The notes below the pieces were generated by a model. It had not been told where the DNA came from. It saw only the letters and a list, made by a program, of their open reading frames with translations, and made no database searches. A stretch of DNA of 64,000 bases from Peptostreptococcus equinus (GTDB lineage Bacteria > Bacillota > Clostridia > Peptostreptococcales > Peptostreptococcaceae): contig NZ_CP114052.1 of NCBI RefSeq assembly GCF_027125355.1, positions 992,001 to 1,056,000 on the forward strand, given 5' to 3'. This document shows positions 34,964 to 43,491 of this stretch, piece after piece. A program made the position numbers and the translations under genes. Numbering within the stretch: position 1 is the first letter of the stretch; each line of letters starts with the position of its first letter.

Positions 34964-35537
34964 AAGATACTGTATGAGATATTACTGTATTATTTAATAT
35001 ATTATCTAATATATAGTTTGTGACTGTATTACACATATATGTAGAATATTTAAGGTCATTTTCTTCATAGTTTCCATTAGACCTATACTCATTATACAAT
35101 TTTTGAAAAAAATCATCAAAATTGTCTAAATACTGTATTCTATCATTTATTATTGAATAATTTTCAGCTACTTTAGTTAAGTTACTCTCATATTGCACAT
35201 GTATTTTCATACTATGTTTAAATTCCCATCTAAGACTATGAGCCACACAGAAAAAATCTGTAAGGAAATGGCAAATTACACCAATCTCTTGAGAAAAAGT
35301 TGCTTTTGTATAGTATTTTTCAAGTGTATCCAAATCAAGACTAGATAAAAATTTTATCTTTTCCACCACCATATCATAAGATTCAAACATATAATGTTTT
35401 TTTAATTTATATTTTGATACTATATCTGGTTTAATATTACCGTAAATAAAATTTTTCTCATCCAAAAAGAATTTTTTATTTTTGTCTGTATTTTCTAGTA
35501 AGGATTTAGAAATAATGATATGTGATTTCATCATCAT
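34962..35537 (-). CDS. zinc-dependent phospholipase C-like protein
   Basis: This 191-residue protein resembles the zinc-dependent PLC/nuclease P1 fold. A histidine close to the N-terminus ('KSHIIIS'), 'KKHYMFESYD', and the metal-ligand run 'ICHFLTDFFCVAHSL' with 'HSMKIHVQYE' supply the His and Asp ligands typical of the family. No signal peptide is present, unlike secreted clostridial alpha-toxin, so it probably acts inside the cell or on the inner membrane face. Three consecutive ATG codons follow AGAGGTG; I took the first as start. It follows the radical SAM gene by 20 bases in one operon. Confidence 0.72.
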   Translation of the reverse strand: MMMKSHIIISKSLLENTDKNKKFFLDEKNFIYGNIKPDIVSKYKLKKHYMFESYDMVVEKIKFLSSLDLDTLEKYYTKATFSQEIGVICHFLTDFFCVAHSLRWEFKHSMKIHVQYESNLTKVAENYSIINDRIQYLDNFDDFFQKLYNEYRSNGNYEENDLKYSTYMCNTVTNYILDNILNNTVISHTVS

Positions 35538-35557
35538 ATATATCACCTCTCTTACTA

Positions 35558-36496
35558 TTAACCTTCATAATATTTTCCTTGCCAGCTATTTCTTCTTTTC
35601 AATTCTTCATCAATAGCGTTTAATACCTCCCATTTTTTTAAACTCCATATAGGACCTATCAAGTCATCTTTTTTACCATCTCCAGTAAGCCTATGAATAA
35701 TTAAATCCTGAGGTAGAATTTCTAACTGATCACATATAAGATTTGTATAAAAGTCTTTATCTAATAATTGAAAATCTCCTCTTATTAATTGTTTTTCCAT
35801 TACTGTACCTTTCAAAACATGTAAGAGATGAATTTTTATTCCTTGTATATCCAGTTTAGAGATTTCTTTTACTGTATCCATCATCATTTCATATGTTTCT
35901 CCAGGAAGTCCATTTATTATATGAACTACAACATCAATATTTCTTTCTCTTAATTTTTCTAGAGTATCTAAAAAAACTTGATAATTATGACCTCTATTAA
36001 TTTTTTTAGATGTAGTATCATGTATAGTTTGAAGTCCTAGCTCTACCCAAAGGTTTGTTCTTTTGTTTATGTCATCTAAATAATCTAATACTTCCTCAGA
36101 TATACAATCTGGTCTAGTAGAAATTGCCAGTCCTATTACATTTTCTTGTCTCAAAGCCTCTTCATACTTATCTTTTAAATAGTCAACTGGAGCATATGTA
36201 TTTGTATAAGCCTGAAAATATGCAATATACTTGGCATTATGCCACTTTTTTTCCATAATATTTTTAATATTTTCAAACTGTTTACTGATTGAATCATCCA
36301 CTTGTCCAGCAAAATCTCCTGAACCCTTGTTGCTACAATAAGTACATCCGCCTCTACTAATTTTCCCATCTAAATTGGGGCAGGTGAATCCTCCATTTAA
36401 AGAAACCTTGAATACCTTGGAATTGAACCTTTGTCTAAGATGATAATTCCAAGTATGATAGTTCTTATTTTCAATTTTATATTTAAATTCACCCAT
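35558..36496 (-). CDS. TIGR01212 family radical SAM protein (YtqA-like)
   Basis: This 312-residue protein carries the spaced cysteine motif of the TIGR01212/YtqA radical SAM family. The first cysteine is in 'FTCPNLDGK' and the next two in 'GGCTYCSNKG', together the 4Fe-4S ligands. SAM-binding and barrel strands follow ('AYFQAYTNTYAP', 'VGLAISTRPDC', 'WVELGLQTIHD', 'VVHIINGLPGE'). The substrate is not firmly known; a tRNA modification has been proposed for relatives. The start codon overlaps the upstream stop (TAATG), so it is translationally coupled to the DUF308 gene. Confidence 0.9.
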   Translation of the reverse strand: MGEFKYKIENKNYHTWNYHLRQRFNSKVFKVSLNGGFTCPNLDGKISRGGCTYCSNKGSGDFAGQVDDSISKQFENIKNIMEKKWHNAKYIAYFQAYTNTYAPVDYLKDKYEEALRQENVIGLAISTRPDCISEEVLDYLDDINKRTNLWVELGLQTIHDTTSKKINRGHNYQVFLDTLEKLRERNIDVVVHIINGLPGETYEMMMDTVKEISKLDIQGIKIHLLHVLKGTVMEKQLIRGDFQLLDKDFYTNLICDQLEILPQDLIIHRLTGDGKKDDLIGPIWSLKKWEVLNAIDEELKRRNSWQGKYYEG

Positions 36497-37044
36497 TAAA
36501 ATTTCCTTTCATTAGCAATATTTATACCAGTTACAATAAAATATACACCAAATATTATTGATATAGTAGATAAAATACTAACTAAGAAGTTAGCTAAAAA
36601 TAGTGGTGATATTATCAAAAGTACACCCAATAATATTTTTAGCAGAAAGGCTAAAGTAATTCTTCTATAATACTTGCTTTGTTTAAAATATTTTATGGAC
36701 TGGTTTACAATTATATATGATCCTATTAGCATTGACATAAACATATTCATATATTTAGGAAATATAATTAACATCAAAGCTATAATCACTAAAGTTATAG
36801 TCAAATTCCTAAACTTATTTACTTCTTTCTTTGATGCATATGGCCTTAGTGAATTATATTCCTTTAAAGCTAAAAATGCTGCAAATAAAAATGCTAAAGC
36901 CATACCCCAAGAAAAAATATTTATGGCAACTATTCTTTTAGTAGTGCAGTATGATCCAATAGCAAGTAGTATTACTCCTAGTATTATTAGCTTTGTAGAA
37001 TTTTTTTTTGTAAACAAGCTATTTATATTAAAGTTTAAAAACAT
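36496..37044 (-). CDS. DUF308 (HdeD-like) membrane protein
   Basis: This 182-residue protein has six hydrophobic helices arranged as three pairs and the HdeD/DUF308 type of pattern ('LLGVLLIISPLFLANFLVSILSTISIIFGVYFIVTGI'). A charged connection follows the second helix pair. HdeD is linked to acid resistance in E. coli, but Firmicute members have no defined role. The ribosome site TAGGAGG is seven bases before the ATG. It starts 15 bases after the HAD phosphatase stop and overlaps the radical SAM gene by one base, so the three genes form one operon. Confidence 0.78.
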   Translation of the reverse strand: MFLNFNINSLFTKKNSTKLIILGVILLAIGSYCTTKRIVAINIFSWGMALAFLFAAFLALKEYNSLRPYASKKEVNKFRNLTITLVIIALMLIIFPKYMNMFMSMLIGSYIIVNQSIKYFKQSKYYRRITLAFLLKILLGVLLIISPLFLANFLVSILSTISIIFGVYFIVTGINIANERKF

Positions 37045-37059
37045 ATACTATCCTCCTAT

Positions 37060-37863
37060 TTAATTATCTGCTTCACTATTATAGTCTATTATCATCTTTA
37101 TAGCATCTGCAACAGTAGGCGTTTCATATTTTGATACATTTTTTATGCTATCAAATGCATCACTCATAGCAAAACTCATATTAATATTTTTAAGCATACT
37201 CATATCATTAGGTGAATCACCAATTGCTGCCACTTCATTTAAACTTATAGACTCTTTTTTGCATACACATTTAATACCCTCAAGTTTTGATACGCCTTTT
37301 AGTACTATATTTATTGTAGTTCTACTAGAAGCATAAACATCTAATTCACTAGATAGTTCCTCTTTAAATGACTCTATCATTTTAGAAAGTTTTTTACTAT
37401 CGGTAGTTAATACTCCAATATTACCTACTTTTGACATATATGCGTCATACTCACATATTTTTTCGTCAATCTCAAAACCTCTTGTAAGGTATTCAGCTTT
37501 TGAGCCATCAACTGGCATCACTACTCTGCCATCATATTTAAAATATATAACATCTTGATCTTTATCTATATAATCAAAGCTATTATAAATAGAAATTATT
37601 TTTTTTATTTGTGCATCAGTCATCGCTTGACTAAATACCAAGTTTAAATTTTTATCATATACATATGAACCATTTTCAGTTATTAAATAGCCTTCAATGT
37701 TGCACTCCTCAAGTATTGACTTTGAATGATCCAGCACTCTACCAGTTGCTATATTAAATGTGATTCCAAAGTCTTTTGCTAATAATATGGCATTTTTATC
37801 GACGTCAGTAATTTTGTCGATAAAAAGAGTTCCATCTAAATCGCAAAAAATATGTTTAATCAT
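37060..37863 (-). CDS. HAD-superfamily hydrolase, Cof type
   Basis: This 267-residue Cof-type (class IIB) HAD phosphatase begins with 'IFCDLDGTLF' (nucleophile Asp) and has motif II in 'FNIATGR'. Lys and motif IV follow in 'SISLNEVAAIGDSPNDMSMLK'. The family dephosphorylates sugar phosphates or nucleotide cofactors such as FMN or PLP; the cap here gives no clue to the substrate. The ATG giving MIKHIF follows GAGGAGAG, so the longer reading from 37878 is rejected. It is the first gene of the operon leading into DUF308 and the radical SAM gene. Confidence 0.9.
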   Translation of the reverse strand: MIKHIFCDLDGTLFIDKITDVDKNAILLAKDFGITFNIATGRVLDHSKSILEECNIEGYLITENGSYVYDKNLNLVFSQAMTDAQIKKIISIYNSFDYIDKDQDVIYFKYDGRVVMPVDGSKAEYLTRGFEIDEKICEYDAYMSKVGNIGVLTTDSKKLSKMIESFKEELSSELDVYASSRTTINIVLKGVSKLEGIKCVCKKESISLNEVAAIGDSPNDMSMLKNINMSFAMSDAFDSIKNVSKYETPTVADAIKMIIDYNSEADN

Positions 37864-37924
37864 TATATCTCTCCTCACTTTTTATTTATTCTTATTGTAA
37901 AACACAATTAATAATAATAGCTTT

Positions 37925-37964
37925 AATCAATAAAAAATAATATGCATATTATTTTTATTGATTT
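37925..37964 (-). terminator. terminator after cinA
   Basis: A near-perfect palindrome AATCAATAAAAA...TTTTTATTGATT centred on ATGCAT lies just after the stop codon. Confidence 0.75.
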
Positions 37965-37969
37965 TAAAA

Positions 37970-39229
37970 TTATACTAATTTTTGTCTAACATAATCTAAG
38001 GCCTGTCTTGTAGCTCTTTCTCTTATTTTTAATCTATTTCCTGAAAAAATATTTTTATATACAAATTCTTGTCCATCAACATATAAACCAATATAAACAA
38101 GTCCTACTGGCTTTTCTTCACTTCCTCCATCAGGTCCTGCTACTCCAGTAGTAGACAATCCTATATCAGCACCAGATGTTTTTGCAATTCCTATTGCCAT
38201 TTCTATTGCTGTTTGAGAGCTCACTGCTCCAAGTTCATCTAAAGTGTCCTTTTTTACACCCAGTCTGTTCATTTTAGCATTATTTGAATATGTGACGCAG
38301 CCTTCTAATAGACACTCTGAAATGCCAGGATAATTGATTAGATTTGCTGCTATCATACCCCCTGTGCAAGATTCTGCAACCGCTATAGTCTTTTTATTTT
38401 CAATTAATAATTTTGCAACAACATTATCTAATTCTGTTTGGCTAGAAGATATAGATTCATCACCTATTAAATATATATATTCACCGCATATTTCCTCTAT
38501 TTCTTTTATTTTCTCTTGAACTAATTTTAAGCATTCTTCTTTATCTGGTGCCTTAGCAGTTACTCTTATTAGAACTTCTCCTTCTTTTGCATAAAGAGCA
38601 ACTGTTGGATTATCTTGTTTATCTAGAATATCCAATAGTTTAATTTCAAGTGCAGATTCACCTATACCATATAGTCTAATATACTTTGATGCAAAAACTG
38701 AATCTGTTTCTTTCTTTAGATAAGGAAGTACACCTTCATTAAACATAGCCATCATTTCCTTAGGTGGTCCAGGCATTACTATTATTCTTTTTCCATCTTT
38801 TTCAAATATAGCACCAGGAGCAGTGCCATTGTTATTAGGAATAATCATCGCCTCTTTAGGAAACATAGCTTGCTTAATATTATTTTTAGGTATTTTATTT
38901 ATATCTCCTGTGAATTTTAATACTCTTTCTTTGATTTTTTCCCATGACTTTTCATCCAATAGCATTTTCTGGTCAAAAAACTTTGCCGCAGCTTCTTTTG
39001 TTATATCATCACCAGTTGGTCCTAGACCTCCAGTAGTAAGCACTATATCTGACTTTTCAAAAGCCTTTGAAAAACAATCAAGTAATCTATCCATATTATC
39101 GCCAACTGTTACCTGTTTATGTACATTTATGCCTAATAAGGCAAGTTCTTTTGAGATATATTGAGCATTTGTATTCACTATATCACCTAGTAATAGTTCA
39201 GTTCCAACAGAAATTAATTCAATATTCAT
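37970..39229 (-). CDS. cinA: CinA-like competence/damage-inducible protein (NMN deamidase family)
   Basis: This 419-residue two-domain protein has an N-terminal molybdopterin-binding-like (COG1058) domain with 'ISVGTELLLGDIVNTNAQYISKEL' and 'TTGGLGPTGDDITKEA'. The C-terminal CinA domain has 'AESCTGGMIAANLINYPG' and 'STTGVAGPDGGSEEKPVGLVYIG'. The family hydrolyses ADP-ribose pyrophosphate or deamidates NMN in pyridine nucleotide recycling; in some species it is competence-linked. The ATG has AGGAGGT five bases upstream. It is divergent from ddl. Confidence 0.95.
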   Translation of the reverse strand: MNIELISVGTELLLGDIVNTNAQYISKELALLGINVHKQVTVGDNMDRLLDCFSKAFEKSDIVLTTGGLGPTGDDITKEAAAKFFDQKMLLDEKSWEKIKERVLKFTGDINKIPKNNIKQAMFPKEAMIIPNNNGTAPGAIFEKDGKRIIVMPGPPKEMMAMFNEGVLPYLKKETDSVFASKYIRLYGIGESALEIKLLDILDKQDNPTVALYAKEGEVLIRVTAKAPDKEECLKLVQEKIKEIEEICGEYIYLIGDESISSSQTELDNVVAKLLIENKKTIAVAESCTGGMIAANLINYPGISECLLEGCVTYSNNAKMNRLGVKKDTLDELGAVSSQTAIEMAIGIAKTSGADIGLSTTGVAGPDGGSEEKPVGLVYIGLYVDGQEFVYKNIFSGNRLKIRERATRQALDYVRQKLV

Positions 39230-39449
39230 AATAACCTCCTATAAAATAAAATTTACTTAAAAATAAATTAAGTAAAATAAGAATCTATTTTATCGCTTAA
39301 TATATATACAATAATAATAGCAAAAATAGTACTATTAGACAAGTAAGAGCAATTGCAATTTCTTAATTAAATAAAAAATTATCAATAAAAACAAAATCTA
39401 ATTAACATTTTTTTATTAAGTTATAAAAGGGGAAATTTGGTCGATTTAC

Positions 39450-39479
39450 TTGCAAAAATAAATAATATAAGTATATAAT
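39450..39479 (+). promoter_or_regulatory. probable promoter of ddl
   Basis: TTGCAA, an 18-base spacer and TATAAT lie about 75 bases before the ddl start, leaving a leader of about 65 bases that contains the hairpin at 39527-39545. The rest of the cinA-ddl intergenic region (39230-39554) is low-complexity A/T and shows no further feature. Confidence 0.55.
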
Positions 39480-39520
39480 ATATATATTAAGAATTAATTA
39501 TTTTGTATGTGCAATCGGAA

Positions 39521-39554
39521 AGGAGAATACTATTAAAATTAGTATAATAAATTT
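39521..39554 (+). promoter_or_regulatory. distant ribosome site with hairpin spacer before ddl
   Basis: AGGAG at 39521-39525 lies 29 bases before the ATG, too far for normal initiation. Between them a stem ATACTA (39527-39532) and TAGTAT (39540-39545) with a seven-base loop can form. When it is folded, the effective distance falls to about 10 bases. No other ribosome site is present close to the ATG. Confidence 0.55.
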
Positions 39555-40454
39555 ATGAAAAAAATAGGAGTTATATATGGAGGCGTATCTTCAGAAAGAG
39601 AAGTTTCATTAAAAAGCGGTAAAGCTATGATTTCAAATCTTGATAGAAGTAAGTATGAAATTATAGAATGTAGAATAGACAAAATGACTGATGCTTTTAA
39701 TATAGACAGAAGTATAGATAAAGCTTTGATAGGTCTACATGGAAAATTTGGTGAAGATGGACGTGTGCAGTCTATATTGGAATCAATGGGAATAGATTAC
39801 TGTGGATGTGATCCAATTACAAGTGGCATATTAATGGACAAAAATTTTACTAAAACCATAGCCAGACAAAATGGAATACTAACAGCTGATTGGACTATAG
39901 TTAAGTCTGTTGAAGATATAGATTATGATTTAATAGAAGAAATGGGCTATCCTGTATTTATAAAACCAAATTCTGGTGGCTCAAGCGTTGCTACATATAT
40001 GATAAAGAAAAAAGAAGATGTGGAAGCTGCTGTAGTAGACGGGTTAAAATATGATGAAATTGTAATGATTGAAAAATATGTAAAGGGCGAAGAATACACA
40101 TCATTTATCTTGGATGGCGAAGTTTTCCCTACAATAAAAATATCTTCAGATCAAGAATTTTTTGATTTTGAAGCTAAATATTCTACTACAAATGGTGCAA
40201 AAGAAATTGTTGTTGAACTTGAAAAAAATATGTCTGATAAGTTAAAATTTAATTCAGAAACTTGCTGGAAGGCTTTCAACTGCAAAGGATACGTAAGAGT
40301 TGACTATATCATTACAGAAGATAAGGATATATATTTATTAGAAATCAACACTCTACCAGGTATGACAGAGACTAGTTTAATCCCTAAGAGTGCAGCTGCA
40401 AGAGGTATATCATACTCTCAATTATTAGACAAACTAATTGAGTCAGGTAAATAA
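39555..40454 (+). CDS. ddl: D-alanine--D-alanine ligase
   Basis: This 299-residue ATP-grasp ligase joins two D-alanines for the peptidoglycan stem peptide. Motifs in order are 'VIYGGVSSEREVSLKSG', 'ALIGLHGKFGEDGRVQSILES', 'GCDPITSGILMDK', 'GYPVFIKPNSGGSSVATY', 'VEKYVKGEEYT'-like strand and 'YLLEINTLPGMTETSLIPKSAAARG'. Length fits the DdlB type. It is a single-gene transcript divergent from cinA. The placement of its ribosome site is unusual (see 39521-39554). Confidence 0.94.
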   Translation: MKKIGVIYGGVSSEREVSLKSGKAMISNLDRSKYEIIECRIDKMTDAFNIDRSIDKALIGLHGKFGEDGRVQSILESMGIDYCGCDPITSGILMDKNFTKTIARQNGILTADWTIVKSVEDIDYDLIEEMGYPVFIKPNSGGSSVATYMIKKKEDVEAAVVDGLKYDEIVMIEKYVKGEEYTSFILDGEVFPTIKISSDQEFFDFEAKYSTTNGAKEIVVELEKNMSDKLKFNSETCWKAFNCKGYVRVDYIITEDKDIYLLEINTLPGMTETSLIPKSAAARGISYSQLLDKLIESGK

Positions 40455-40476
40455 AATTTAAAAATCTATACATATC

Positions 40477-40516
40477 AAAAGATTCTTTATAAATTAATTT
40501 TTATGAAGAATCTTTA
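40477..40516 (+). terminator. terminator after ddl
   Basis: The stem AAAGATTCTT/AAGAATCTTT with flanking A/T pairs lies 23 bases after the stop codon. Confidence 0.75.
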
Positions 40517-40539
40517 TTTATTTTATAGTAAAAGTCTCC

Positions 40540-40591
40540 AATATTGTATAATAAAAAGCGCCTAAAAAGGCGCTTTTTATTATACAATATT
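40540..40591. terminator. terminator after asnS (bidirectional)
   Basis: A 24-bp-class stem with core AAAAAGCGCC/GGCGCTTTTT, extended by AATATTGTATAAT pairs, lies between convergent ddl and asnS and carries T-runs on both strands. Confidence 0.88.
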
Positions 40592-40596
40592 TAAAT

Positions 40597-41997
40597 TTAG
40601 AATTCTGCATTCTTTGGAGTTCTTGGAAATGGTATTACGTCTCTAATATTTGTCATACCAGTTAGATACATAATAATTCTTTCAAATCCTAGTCCAAAAC
40701 CTGAATGTGTAGCTGTACCAAACTTTCTAAGTTCCAGATACCACCAATATTCTTCTTCATTTAATCCCATTTCATGTATTTTATTTAATAATACATCATA
40801 TCTTTCTTCTCTTTGTGAACCGCCAATTATCTCACCAACACCAGGTACTAATAAGTCCATCGCTCTAACAGTTTCACCATCATCATTCATTCTCATATAA
40901 AATGCCTTGATATCCTTTGGATAATCCGTTACAAATACTGGTGCATTGTAAACTTGTTCTGTAATATACCTTTCATGTTCAGTCTGTAAATCACATCCCC
41001 ATTCAACTGGATATTCAAATTCTTGTCCTGACTTAAGAAGTATATCTACGGCTTCTGTATAAGTTATTCTTACAAAATCTGAACTTACTATCTTATTTAA
41101 TCTTTCAAATAATCCCTTATCGATAAAACTATTGAAAAATGCCATCTCTTCAGGACAATTTTCCATAACATATTCAATAACATATTTAATCATATCTTCT
41201 GCTAATTCCATTAAATCTTCTAAATCAGCAAATACGATTTCAGGCTCTATCATCCAGAATTCGGATGCATGTCTACCTGTATAAGAATTTTCAGCTCTAA
41301 ATGTTGGTCCAAATGTATAAATATTTCTAAAAGCTAAAGCCATTATTTCACCATTTAACTGACCAGATACTGTAAGGTTTGTTTCTTTTCCAAAAAAGTC
41401 CTGTGAATAATCTATGCTACCATCTTCATTAAGTGGTGGATTTTTCATATCTAAAGTCGTTACTTGGAACATTTCTCCAGCGCCTTCAGTATCACTTCCT
41501 GTAATTAATGGAGTATGAGCATAAACAAAGTTTCTTTCATTAAAGAACTTATGTAGAGCAAATGCAACTACTGATCTTACTCTATAAACAGCTGAAAAAG
41601 TATTAGATCTTGGTCTAAGATGAGCAATAGTTCTTAAATACTCGAATGTATGTTTTTTCTTCTGTAGTGGATAAGATGAATCTGAATCACCCTCTACTAT
41701 TATTTTCTTCGCATGTATTTCAATAGGATTTTTTGCATTATCTACTTTGACTAACTCACCTTCTACTAAAATTGCAGAAGATATAGATAACTTAGCTATT
41801 TCCTTAAAATTTTCTACTTCTTTTTCATCTACAACTATCTGTAAGTTTTTGAAAAATGAACCATCATTTAGCTCAATAAATCCAAAACTCTTAGATATTC
41901 TAGTTGTTCTAATCCAACCAGCTACACTTACACTTTTGCCTATATAAGATTCACTATCTCTATAAAGCGATTTTACTTCAATAAATTCTTTTTGCAT
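40597..41997 (-). CDS. asnS: asparaginyl-tRNA synthetase
   Basis: This 466-residue class IIb synthetase charges tRNA-Asn. An N-terminal OB-fold anticodon-binding domain (residues 1-115, '[25 protein letters not shown]') precedes the catalytic core. Class II motif 2 is '[21 protein letters not shown]' and motif 3 is '[15 protein letters not shown]', near the C-terminus '[15 protein letters not shown]', which is typical of AsnRS. A T-box leader with an AAC specifier controls it, confirming the amino acid. The ribosome site GGAGG is six bases before the ATG. Confidence 0.96.
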   Translation of the reverse strand: MQKEFIEVKSLYRDSESYIGKSVSVAGWIRTTRISKSFGFIELNDGSFFKNLQIVVDEKEVENFKEIAKLSISSAILVEGELVKVDNAKNPIEIHAKKIIVEGDSDSSYPLQKKKHTFEYLRTIAHLRPRSNTFSAVYRVRSVVAFALHKFFNERNFVYAHTPLITGSDTEGAGEMFQVTTLDMKNPPLNEDGSIDYSQDFFGKETNLTVSGQLNGEIMALAFRNIYTFGPTFRAENSYTGRHASEFWMIEPEIVFADLEDLMELAEDMIKYVIEYVMENCPEEMAFFNSFIDKGLFERLNKIVSSDFVRITYTEAVDILLKSGQEFEYPVEWGCDLQTEHERYITEQVYNAPVFVTDYPKDIKAFYMRMNDDGETVRAMDLLVPGVGEIIGGSQREERYDVLLNKIHEMGLNEEEYWWYLELRKFGTATHSGFGLGFERIIMYLTGMTNIRDVIPFPRTPKNAEF

Positions 41998-42028
41998 AAT
42001 TTCCTCCAGATTTTTAATTTAAATAAAA

Positions 42029-42265
42029 AACACGTCAATCCCACAAAGGGACGACGTGTATATAATCGCGGTACCACCCTAATTATCTAAAAATATTATA
42101 TATTAGATATCTTAGTTGATTATAACGGTATCAAACCGCCTGAGCCTACTATTAGTTCGGTCAGGAACTCCGAGATGTTCTTCACTACATATATTATATT
42201 GGACTCACACCATAACCAATTCGCTTAATAAGTGATATGTAACTACTCTTCTCTTCAACGTTATA
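42029..42265 (-). promoter_or_regulatory. T-box leader, tRNA-Asn responsive
   Basis: On the minus strand, stem I contains GGTTATGGTGTGAGTCC, and the specifier region is GAAGAACATCTCGGAG, with AAC (Asn) at 42179-42177. The T-box element GGGTGGTACCGCG is at 42067-42079. The terminator stem ACACGTC/GACGTGT with inner TCCC/GGGA (42030-42059) ends in a T-run. Uncharged tRNA-Asn would allow read-through into asnS. Confidence 0.94.
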
Positions 42266-42357
42266 TTATTCAATAAATGAATTATATCAACTAAATAAAT
42301 TTATGTCAACATAAAAATACGCTAAATAAAATCTTTTGATTTCCTTCTATAAGTATT

Positions 42358-43128
42358 TTATTTATTTTTTTTGTATTTTTGCTTAGCAATCAATGCAGCA
42401 CCTAGAGCACCTGCAAATCTACCATCTTGACAAGTATTAACTGGTGTTTTTATTTTTTTAGAAAGACTATTTGCAAAAAATTCATTATGACTTAAGCCTC
42501 CAGTCAATAGCACATAATCTGAATTAGCAAATTTTGCGAATAATTGAGCTACTTTACCAGCTACAGAGTCTATTACGCCCGCAGCTATATCTTCTCTATT
42601 TTTACCTTCACCTATATAATTTATAATTTCAGATTCAGCAAATACTGTACAGAGAGAGCTAATTGGAAGTATTTTTCCTAATTCTGCTAGTTCAAATAAT
42701 TCATCAATATCAACCCCTAATCTATTAGCCATTATTTCTATAAATTTTCCTGTTCCTGCAGAGCATTTATCGTTCATCAAAAAGTCGCTTACTGACCCAT
42801 TTTCTATCTTTATAATTTTTGTATCTTGACCACCAATATCTATCACCGTGCAATTTCTTGAAGCTAAATAATATCCACCTTTTCCATGACAAGTAATTTC
42901 AGTTATTACATAATTTGAAAAATCTACAGCTTGTCTTCCGTATCCAGTAGATCCTACTATAACATTATCAGCACATAAATCAATCCCATTTTCCTTTAAC
43001 TTATTTTTGACTAGTTTTGTAGTTTCCTTACTACTCCAACCAGTTGGCATAACAAATTTACCTTCTATTTCTCCAATGACTATAACTTTTGATGCCGTTG
43101 ATCCAATATCAATTCCAACGTATATCAT
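42358..43128 (-). CDS. 2-hydroxyacyl-CoA dehydratase-type activase (ATP-dependent reductase component)
   Basis: This 256-residue protein of the BcrAD/BadFG/HgdC ASKHA-fold family uses ATP hydrolysis to drive electrons into a partner iron-sulfur protein. The phosphate motif 'VGIDIGSTASKVIVIGE' is followed by 'VIDIGGQDTKII'. The two cysteines that hold a 4Fe-4S cluster between monomers are in 'NDKCSAGTGKFIE' and 'SSLCTVFAESE'. The adenosine motif is 'VLLTGGLSHNEFF'. It is oxygen sensitive in known members. It follows DUF3343 by 9 bases, and the likely partner is the double-cubane-type protein upstream. It is not accompanied by CoA-transferase or a second dehydratase subunit, so amino acid fermentation is unlikely. 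Confidence 0.92.
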   Translation of the reverse strand: MIYVGIDIGSTASKVIVIGEIEGKFVMPTGWSSKETTKLVKNKLKENGIDLCADNVIVGSTGYGRQAVDFSNYVITEITCHGKGGYYLASRNCTVIDIGGQDTKIIKIENGSVSDFLMNDKCSAGTGKFIEIMANRLGVDIDELFELAELGKILPISSLCTVFAESEIINYIGEGKNREDIAAGVIDSVAGKVAQLFAKFANSDYVLLTGGLSHNEFFANSLSKKIKTPVNTCQDGRFAGALGAALIAKQKYKKNK

Positions 43129-43137
43129 ACTTTCCCC

Positions 43138-43395
43138 CTAACAGTATCTATCTCTATTAGGATTAATATCCTTTATTATTGATTCAATACCTATAATATC
43201 TATTTCATTTTCTATTATTACTTTCTCTACTTGATTTAATTCTTCTTCAGCTACTATTAATGATATACCACAACATTTAGATAGAGACCTCGGTGTTGGA
43301 GAAATTGTAGCTTTTAAACTATTATCCCTAAGTAGTTTATACAGTTTTAATCCATTTTGATGGTTATCAAAAAGTATATAAAAATTTTTTTTCAT
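43138..43395 (-). CDS. DUF3343 protein (putative sulfur/selenium carrier-like)
   Basis: This 85-residue protein matches DUF3343: 'LFDNHQNGLKLYKLLRDN', then 'ISPTPRSLSKCCGISLIV' with the conserved Cys-Cys. It ends 'NRDRYC' with an additional cysteine. DUF3343 proteins often lie beside selenium or sulfur metabolism genes and have been proposed to carry Se or S on a cysteine, but this is not proven. The stop is TAG, not TGA, so no selenocysteine is encoded here. The ribosome site is AAGAGG. The gene directly precedes the activase. Confidence 0.85.
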   Translation of the reverse strand: MKKNFYILFDNHQNGLKLYKLLRDNSLKATISPTPRSLSKCCGISLIVAEEELNQVEKVIIENEIDIIGIESIIKDINPNRDRYC

Positions 43396-43454
43396 TTTAA
43401 ACCTCTTAATTTCATTATATCAACCATATTAATTGCAATAATATTTATAAAAAA

Positions 43455-43475
43455 TAGCCTGAAATAATCAGGCTA
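43455..43475 (-). terminator. terminator between the double-cubane gene and DUF3343
   Basis: The stem TAGCCTGA/TCAGGCTA with an AATAA loop and a T-run on the minus strand lies 17 bases after the upstream stop. It may reduce expression of DUF3343 and the activase relative to the upstream gene. Confidence 0.78.
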
Positions 43476-43491
43476 ATTTTTTATTTAATTA

